From NCBI RefSeq assembly GCF_030814135.1, contig NZ_JAUSUQ010000006.1, positions 1 through 64,000 on the forward strand: 64,000 bases of DNA, written 5' to 3'. This DNA comes from Caldalkalibacillus uzonensis (GTDB taxonomy: Bacteria > Bacillota > Bacilli > Caldalkalibacillales > Caldalkalibacillaceae). The first letter of the stretch is position 1; the number at the start of each line of letters is the position of its first letter. Below the pieces are notes generated by a model. It was given only the letters and a program-made list of their open reading frames with translations. It ran no database searches and was not told where the DNA came from. The position numbers and the translations under genes were made by a program. Positions 59,343 to 64,000 of the stretch are shown here, one piece after another.

Positions 59343-59847
59343 ATTGGCTTCTCTCTTTTTGCAATATCCGGACAAAGAATGGGTGGACAATGGTGATTTA
59401 GAGCAGGAGGTTTCCTGCTTGGAAAATCAGCTTGTGCGCGAGTGTTATCTCCAATTTCTGAAGTATGTGCAGCATACCCCACTGGAGAAGCTTTGCGAAA
59501 CATATGTCCAGACGTTTGATTTTAGCGATAAAACAACCTTGTATTTAACATACAACATCTTTGGTGACAACAGGGAGCGGGGGCAGGCCTTTCTGAAATT
59601 GAAAGAGGAATTTGCCAATGCGGGCTTTCCCCTGGAGGATGATGAATTGCCGGATTATCTCCCCCTTGTGCTTGAATTCGCCTCTATAGCCAGAACGGAA
59701 CACAGCCAAAGGATATTTATGATCCATAAAAAAGGAATTGACAAGCTTTTAGCCGGATTGGAAGAGGACAACAACCCTTATCAATGGGTATTGCGCGGCT
59801 GTATTCGGGGCATCGATTCCTTGCTCAAAAAAACGAAAGCCTCTTAA
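59317..59847 (+). CDS. narJ: Nitrate reductase assembly chaperone NarJ, copy 2
   Basis: Second NarJ, 176 residues, with KIFKLASLFLQYPDKEW at the start, FDFSDKTTLYLTYNIFGDNRERG and ELPDYLPLVLEFAS blocks. ATG 59317 has GGAGGG six bases upstream and lies inside the narH-2 end; the frame is open further upstream to 59125 but that part is the shadow of narH. Divergence from copy 1 is greater than for the catalytic subunits, as expected for dedicated chaperones. Confidence 0.94.
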   Translation: MNQHQKIFKLASLFLQYPDKEWVDNGDLEQEVSCLENQLVRECYLQFLKYVQHTPLEKLCETYVQTFDFSDKTTLYLTYNIFGDNRERGQAFLKLKEEFANAGFPLEDDELPDYLPLVLEFASIARTEHSQRIFMIHKKGIDKLLAGLEEDNNPYQWVLRGCIRGIDSLLKKTKAS

Positions 59848-59885
59848 AGAGTTTCTTAATAAAACTTTGAAATGGAGGAAGTTTC

Positions 59886-60578
59886 ATGAGTTTGCTGGAT
59901 CAATTTCTGTGGCTGATTTTCCCATATATCATGTTAACCCTGTTTGTGGCGGGTCATATCTACCGTTATAACACTGATCAGTTTGGCTGGTCAGCCAAGT
60001 CCAGCCAGTTTTTGGAAAGCAGGCAACTGCGCTGGGGCAGCATTTTGTTTCACTGGGGCATTGTGTTCGTGTTCTTGGGACATGTGGCGGGTCTCCTGGT
60101 CCCTAAAGGTTTTTATGAGTCCATTGGTATAACTGAAGGGATGTACCATTTTGCAGCTGTATGGCTTGGGGGAGCTGCCGGCGTGGCCACCCTAATCGGC
60201 ATCATTATGCTGTTGATGCGGCGGATCACGGTTCGCCGCCTGGTGGTTAACAGCGGGATAAGTGACTATGTAGTGCTCATTTTGTTGACTTTTGCCATTG
60301 GGACTGGTTTTACGAATACGGTGGGGTATACAGCAACGGGAGGCACCTTTGATTATCGTGAAACAATTGGTCCCTGGATCCGGGGCATTTTAACCTTCAG
60401 ACCCGCTGTTGAGCTGGTCGCCGGAGCACCGTTAGGTTTTAAGATTCACATTTTGGCCTCTTTTTTGCTATTTGGTATTTGGCCCTTTACACGGCTCGTT
60501 CATGTCTGGAGCATACCGCTGGAGTATTTAAACAGACATTATGTGGTGTACAGAAAAATGCGTGCCAAAAAAATATAA
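59886..60578 (+). CDS. narI: Nitrate reductase gamma subunit (cytochrome b), copy 2
   Basis: Second NarI, 230 residues, five transmembrane helices. Haem-ligand His residues in VAGHIYRYNTDQFGW, HWGIVFVFLGHVAG and IHILASFLLFGIWPFTRLVHVWS are kept. TGGAGGAAG precedes the ATG. It ends the nar-2 operon with a strong terminator. Confidence 0.96.
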   Translation: MSLLDQFLWLIFPYIMLTLFVAGHIYRYNTDQFGWSAKSSQFLESRQLRWGSILFHWGIVFVFLGHVAGLLVPKGFYESIGITEGMYHFAAVWLGGAAGVATLIGIIMLLMRRITVRRLVVNSGISDYVVLILLTFAIGTGFTNTVGYTATGGTFDYRETIGPWIRGILTFRPAVELVAGAPLGFKIHILASFLLFGIWPFTRLVHVWSIPLEYLNRHYVVYRKMRAKKI

Positions 60579-60637
60579 ATTTCCAGCATGGATCAAGAGT
60601 CATCACAACATATAGGCTGCTCTGTTTGAAGCCAAGC

Positions 60638-60678
60638 ACCGCCTTATTAACCTGTGAGCGTTAATAAGGCGGTTTTTA
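60638..60678 (+). terminator. Terminator of the nar-2 operon
   Basis: Perfect 14-bp stem ACCGCCTTATTAAC / GTTAATAAGGCGGT with an eight-base loop, followed by TTTTAATT. Confidence 0.92.
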
Positions 60679-60819
60679 ATTGGATAAGCAACATGACAAA
60701 TAACACAGTAAATGTGATGTCGATTTTGTGAACAGTAAAATTAGTGATTCCAGTCACGGTGATTATCATTCCCAGTGAGTTACCTTAAAAATGAAATTAA
60801 CAAAGGAGTGATACACATC

Positions 60820-63207
60820 ATGGGTCATAAACCTCACCGCACTAGAAATAGTTTTTTAAAGTCCATACTCGTTTTTACCCTTATTTTCAGTTTTTCTGTT
60901 TTGCTGTTAGGCGGATACTGGATTTTTGAGTCGGCAGCACCGCGCCCGGCCCAGGTGGTTGCTCCGGACGGGGAAGTGTTGATGACGAAGGAGTCGATTC
61001 AAGGTGGTCAGGCCGTATTTCAGAAGTATGCCTTGATGCTTTACGGCAGTGTTTTGGGATATGGCTCATACCTAGGACCGGATTATACAGCTGAGGCATT
61101 GAAAATATATACGGAGGGCATGCAGGAATATAAGGCAAAAGAACGCTTTGGAAAGACTATGGAAGCTTTGTCGCCCGACGAACAAGTCATTGTAAAAAAT
61201 GAAGTCATTAAAGAAACCAAAGAGAACCGCTACATTCCGGAGAAAGACATTCTTCCACTGACCGAGGCCCAGGTATATGGATTAGAAAAAGTGAGAGAAC
61301 ATTATCGCACGGTATTCACAGCAGGAGATGGCTGGGGGATCCGGCCTGAACTGATTAAAGAAGAGCATATGCCTGAAACAAACCGGGCCTGGGTTGCGGA
61401 AGGGGACCAAACCGAACAAATTGCGGATTTCTTTTTCTGGACGGCATGGATTTCCAGTACTTTGCGCTTGGATGATGAAATTACGTATACCAACAACTGG
61501 CCTTACTATGAAGAAGCAGGCAACACGATGACCATGTCTGCTGTTTGGTGGAGTGGTGTGAGTGTCACCTTGTTGATCTTCTTCGTTGCGGTCGTCTTAT
61601 TCTTCTTCTATCGTTATAACTTGGGGATGCAAGAAGCCTATACCAAAGACCGTTATCCCCAATTTGATATCAATCAGTTGCCACTGACTCCATCCCAATT
61701 GAAAACAGGAAAATACTTTGTTGTTGTCGTCCTTTTGTTCTTTGCGCAAGCGATGTTTGGAGGGTTATTAGCCCACTACTACGTTGAACCCGACAGTTTT
61801 TATGGCCTGGATTGGGTTGCTGACCTCTTTCCATTCAGTATAGCCAAAGGATTCCACATGCAGCTGGCTATTTTTTGGATCGCCACAACTTGGCTGGGGA
61901 TGGGCATTTACATCGCACCCATCGTCGGTGGTCATGAGCCCAAGCGGCAGGGATTGCTGGTCAATATATTATTCTGGGCGCTGGTCGTATTAGTAGGAGG
62001 AAGTATGGTAGGCCAATGGTTAGGTGCCAAGGGTTACTTAGGCAACTGGTGGTTCTTGTTTGGTCACCAGGGATGGCAGTATCTAGAGCTGGGTCGTTTT
62101 TGGCAATATATCTTGGCCCTTGGCATGGGAATTTGGCTGTTTATCGTCTATCGCGGCATTCGCGGCGGCCTTAAAAGGGAAACCGATAAAGGCGGACTGA
62201 TCCACCTGCTGTTTTATGCGGCCATTGCTGTTCCAGCTTTCTATATCTTTGCTTTCTTCTTTAATCCAGGTTCACACTTTACGTTTGCGGATTACTGGCG
62301 CTGGTGGCTGATTCATCTGTGGGTTGAAGGCATTTTTGAAGTGTTTGCGGTTGTGGTGATTGGTTTTCTCCTTGTGTATATGAAGCTGGTGACTAAAGCT
62401 TCAGTTGTGCGGGCTTTATACTTTCAGCTCACCTTGCTTTTGGGCAGTGGTGTGATCGGCATTGGTCACCACTACTACTACAATGGTTCACCTGAGATTT
62501 GGATTGCTTTGGGTGCAACCTTCTCAGCCTTAGAAGTCATACCGCTGACCCTGTTAATACTGGAGGCCTATGAGCAATACAAAATGATGAGAGACGGGGG
62601 AGTTCAGTTCCCGTACAAATTAACATTCTGGTTCTTGATTGCCACAGCAATTTGGAATTTACTTGGTGCAGGGGTATTAGGCTTCCTGATTAATCTTCCG
62701 GCTGTCAACTACTTTGAACATGGCCAATTCTTAACGGCAGCTCACGCCCATGGCGCCATGATGGGAGTCTACGGCATGTTTGCCATTGCGGTTCTGATTT
62801 TCTCCCTGCGCAACATCGTTAAACCGGAGGCTTGGGATGACAGGCTGCTCAAATGGTCCTTCTGGGGCTTAAATATTGGCTTAGCAGGCATGATAGCTGT
62901 CACCTTGTTGCCCATTGGTATCCTGCAGTTTCAAGAGGCGTTTCAATCGGGATATTGGGCTTCCCGCTCTGCCGCGTTTTATGAGCAGGACATTATTCAA
63001 ACCCTGTTAACTTGGCGTGCAGTGCCTGATACCATTTTTCTGCTTGGTATACTGCCGCTCATCTACTTCTGTATCAAAACATTGTTTGCCACCCGCGATG
63101 TCACACACGGGGAAGGGGAAGAGTTACCAATAAGTGATCCGGATGAAACTGATGATCCGGGGTACCCCCATGATCCGGATCATGCTAAGCATACGCCTTC
63201 GTTTTAA
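60820..63207 (+). CDS. norB: Quinol-dependent nitric oxide reductase (qNor)
   Basis: Reduces two NO to N2O in the membrane, taking electrons from menaquinol; 795 residues. The fused N-terminal domain follows the first helix (residues 15-35) and lacks a haem c motif, as in qNor. The catalytic part has twelve or so helices with haem and FeB ligands in GFHMQLAIFW, LIHLWVEGIFEVFAVV, GIGHHYYYNGSPEIW and AAHAHGAMMGVYGM; the Glu in WVEGIFE is conserved. The tail is acidic and His/Asp/Pro-rich. AAAGGAGTGA supports ATG 60820 over the frame start at 60775. It feeds N2O to NosZ encoded in this window. Confidence 0.95.
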   Translation: MGHKPHRTRNSFLKSILVFTLIFSFSVLLLGGYWIFESAAPRPAQVVAPDGEVLMTKESIQGGQAVFQKYALMLYGSVLGYGSYLGPDYTAEALKIYTEGMQEYKAKERFGKTMEALSPDEQVIVKNEVIKETKENRYIPEKDILPLTEAQVYGLEKVREHYRTVFTAGDGWGIRPELIKEEHMPETNRAWVAEGDQTEQIADFFFWTAWISSTLRLDDEITYTNNWPYYEEAGNTMTMSAVWWSGVSVTLLIFFVAVVLFFFYRYNLGMQEAYTKDRYPQFDINQLPLTPSQLKTGKYFVVVVLLFFAQAMFGGLLAHYYVEPDSFYGLDWVADLFPFSIAKGFHMQLAIFWIATTWLGMGIYIAPIVGGHEPKRQGLLVNILFWALVVLVGGSMVGQWLGAKGYLGNWWFLFGHQGWQYLELGRFWQYILALGMGIWLFIVYRGIRGGLKRETDKGGLIHLLFYAAIAVPAFYIFAFFFNPGSHFTFADYWRWWLIHLWVEGIFEVFAVVVIGFLLVYMKLVTKASVVRALYFQLTLLLGSGVIGIGHHYYYNGSPEIWIALGATFSALEVIPLTLLILEAYEQYKMMRDGGVQFPYKLTFWFLIATAIWNLLGAGVLGFLINLPAVNYFEHGQFLTAAHAHGAMMGVYGMFAIAVLIFSLRNIVKPEAWDDRLLKWSFWGLNIGLAGMIAVTLLPIGILQFQEAFQSGYWASRSAAFYEQDIIQTLLTWRAVPDTIFLLGILPLIYFCIKTLFATRDVTHGEGEELPISDPDETDDPGYPHDPDHAKHTPSF

Positions 63208-63234
63208 AGTGCAATACAGAAGGCGCAAAAAGAT

Positions 63235-63270
63235 AAGACGTCCGAAGCTGTTGTTCGGGCGTCTTTTTTA
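63235..63270. terminator. Terminator of the qNor gene, also facing the thiH remnant
   Basis: Stem AAGACGTCCGAA / TTCGGGCGTCTT (12 bp, one wobble) with loop GCTGTTG, followed by TTTT on the plus strand. It sits between the convergent qNor gene and the thi remnants. Confidence 0.85.
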
Positions 63271-63328
63271 GCGCTGTAACATTTCCCAATCTTTAAAGAT
63301 CTGCTGATGGGGGATAGAGACGCTGACC

Positions 63329-63490
63329 TCAGTTTCCAAGATATTTGGTTTGCAAATAACGGGCGTGCATGCCGGTGAAAAAGGCTTCTTTGTGCCAGTC
63401 ATCCAATCCCAACAGTCTGCTTAAAACAGAACGGAAGTATGCTACAAAGTTGATGTTTTTTAATCGCTGGTAAACAGAATAGAAACTCAT
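63329..63490 (-). pseudogene. thiH: Remnant of thiH (2-iminoacetate synthase), N-terminal piece
   Basis: A 53-codon frame starting [19 protein letters not shown], which looks like the start of clostridial-type ThiH (MSFYxxY...F..xFxxV), and ending MHARYLQTKYLGN near TGA, similar to the segment before the radical SAM core. The core with its CxxxCxxC motif is absent. ATG 63490 overlaps the end of the truncated thiG frame. Assignment rests on a short match and on its place right after thiG, so it is tentative. Confidence 0.5.
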
Positions 63491-63896
63491 CTATGAGGAC
63501 TCATATAAGGCAATACCACAAATCCCTCTTTTACCAGAGTTTCTGTTGCTTTAATCGTTTCATAGTTGTCCGGAAGCAAATACTTTTGATCGGCAATCAC
63601 CTTGATTTTAACCCAATTTACCATACCAGCAGCACGGGCAATTCTGGCTATCCGTACAGCTTCATCGCTGTTTCGTGCTCCTGATGTGTTAGGCAGTAAG
63701 ATAATGTCCTCAGGGATATAGTTCAAAATGTTATCTCTTGGGGACTCAAGATCAACTCTGCGTAAAGCAACGGTAACGACTTGGGTACCTGAGCGTTTAA
63801 TGGCCTCTGCCGTTGGGTTTAACTGGAAAACTTGCCTGTACCCAACAATAGACGGCTCTCTAAGGCCATGTCTCCAATCTGTAAAGCATCATTCAT
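63487..63896 (-). pseudogene. thiG: Remnant of thiG (thiazole synthase), frameshifted and truncated
   Basis: ThiG forms the thiazole phosphate ring of thiamine. From ATG 63896 the first frame reads [25 protein letters not shown] and stops. Another frame resumes with [24 protein letters not shown], then [17 protein letters not shown] and [15 protein letters not shown], and ends at LPYMSPHR with TGA, about half way along the normal protein. The C-terminal barrel half with the phosphate-binding GAPIGS motif is missing, apparently by deletion up to the thiH start. No function can remain. Bases 63897-64000 hold no feature I can name. Confidence 0.85.
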
Positions 63897-64000
63897 CTCA
63901 GCTCACCTCTATTTTCTGTTTTCCACAATGCCAGTGAGGGTTAGCACGGTGTTCTCTCATATGAGACCGATTGATTGACCATGAGTGCACTTTGGTCATT

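Noticed and set aside
60743-60758. Fnr box before qNor (AGTGATTCCAGTCACG)
   Set aside because: Only GTGA-N6-TCAC matches; the outer bases differ, and no -10 is well placed. It may still bind an Fnr/NnrR relative, but support is too thin for a feature.
61000-63207. qNor as cytochrome c-dependent NorB or as CuA-type NOR
   Set aside because: There is no separate norC and no haem c or CuA motif; the long fused N-terminal domain is that of quinol-type NOR.

Overview
The window looks like chromosome of a thermophilic or alkaliphilic, facultatively anaerobic Gram-positive bacterium of the Bacillaceae type (a relative of Caldalkalibacillus, Geobacillus or denitrifying Bacillus such as B. azotoformans). 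The reasons are strong AAGGAGG-type ribosome binding sites, TTG/GTG starts, Bacillus-style lipoproteins, TGTGA-N6-TCACA boxes of the Bacillus Fnr type, a Sec-exported (clade II type) nitrous oxide reductase with the gene order nosC-Z-B-D-Y-F, two complete narGHJI operons and a quinol-type NO reductase. Species is inferred, not shown. No rRNA, tRNA, CRISPR array or intact insertion sequence was seen.

Region by region: (1) 1-1800 holds thiM (minus) and a DoxX-type membrane protein behind an Fnr box. (2) 1.9-7.6 kb is a fermentation operon adhE-pflB-pflA; pflB is split by a one-base frameshift. (3) 7.7-14.4 kb is a seven-gene operon behind an Fnr box: dicarboxylate/anion antiporter, small Cys-rich protein, two-subunit class I fumarase (or tartrate dehydratase), fumarate reductase-type flavoprotein, iron-sulfur subunit and an HdrB-like CCG protein in place of a haem anchor. 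Together they could import malate or tartrate, make fumarate and reduce it. (4) 14.6-17.6 kb holds an AraC regulator, a YbaK deacylase, an EamA transporter and an unknown protein. (5) 17.7-24.3 kb (minus) is a five-gene nickel/peptide-type ABC importer plus a MATE exporter behind a Zur-like box. (6) 24.4-25.8 kb is a frameshifted cardiolipin synthase.

(7) 25.8-35.8 kb is an accessory block with copper-handling character: multicopper oxidase lipoprotein with a Met/His-rich insert, VTT membrane protein, BNR-repeat lipoprotein, Met-rich exported protein, MerR regulator with a thioredoxin-fold partner, small membrane and coiled-coil proteins, a methyltransferase, a CcdA-like protein, a Gly/Met-rich membrane protein and a two-component system. 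Four promoters in the block share the same operator, TCAYA-N6-TCACA, usually nine bases before the -10. This suggests one regulon run by the local two-component system.

(8) 35.9-44.4 kb is the nitrite/nitrous oxide section: a NirK-family copper protein (minus) whose catalytic Asp, catalytic His and axial Met are all replaced and which carries an extra C-terminal cupredoxin, and a divergent nos operon ending in a YtkA-like lipoprotein. (9) 44.5-63.2 kb is nitrate respiration: a decayed DUF1360 gene, narK, queD, narGHJI-1 (Fnr box), a hemerythrin-like gene, narGHJI-2 and qNor. (10) 63.3-63.9 kb (minus) holds remnants of thiG and thiH, so local thiazole synthesis is broken while the salvage kinase thiM is intact.

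Overall the window encodes most of a switch to anaerobic life: mixed-acid fermentation, fumarate respiration and denitrification, tied together by at least six Fnr-type boxes. Functions are assigned by recognising families in the translated sequence; no database search was possible.
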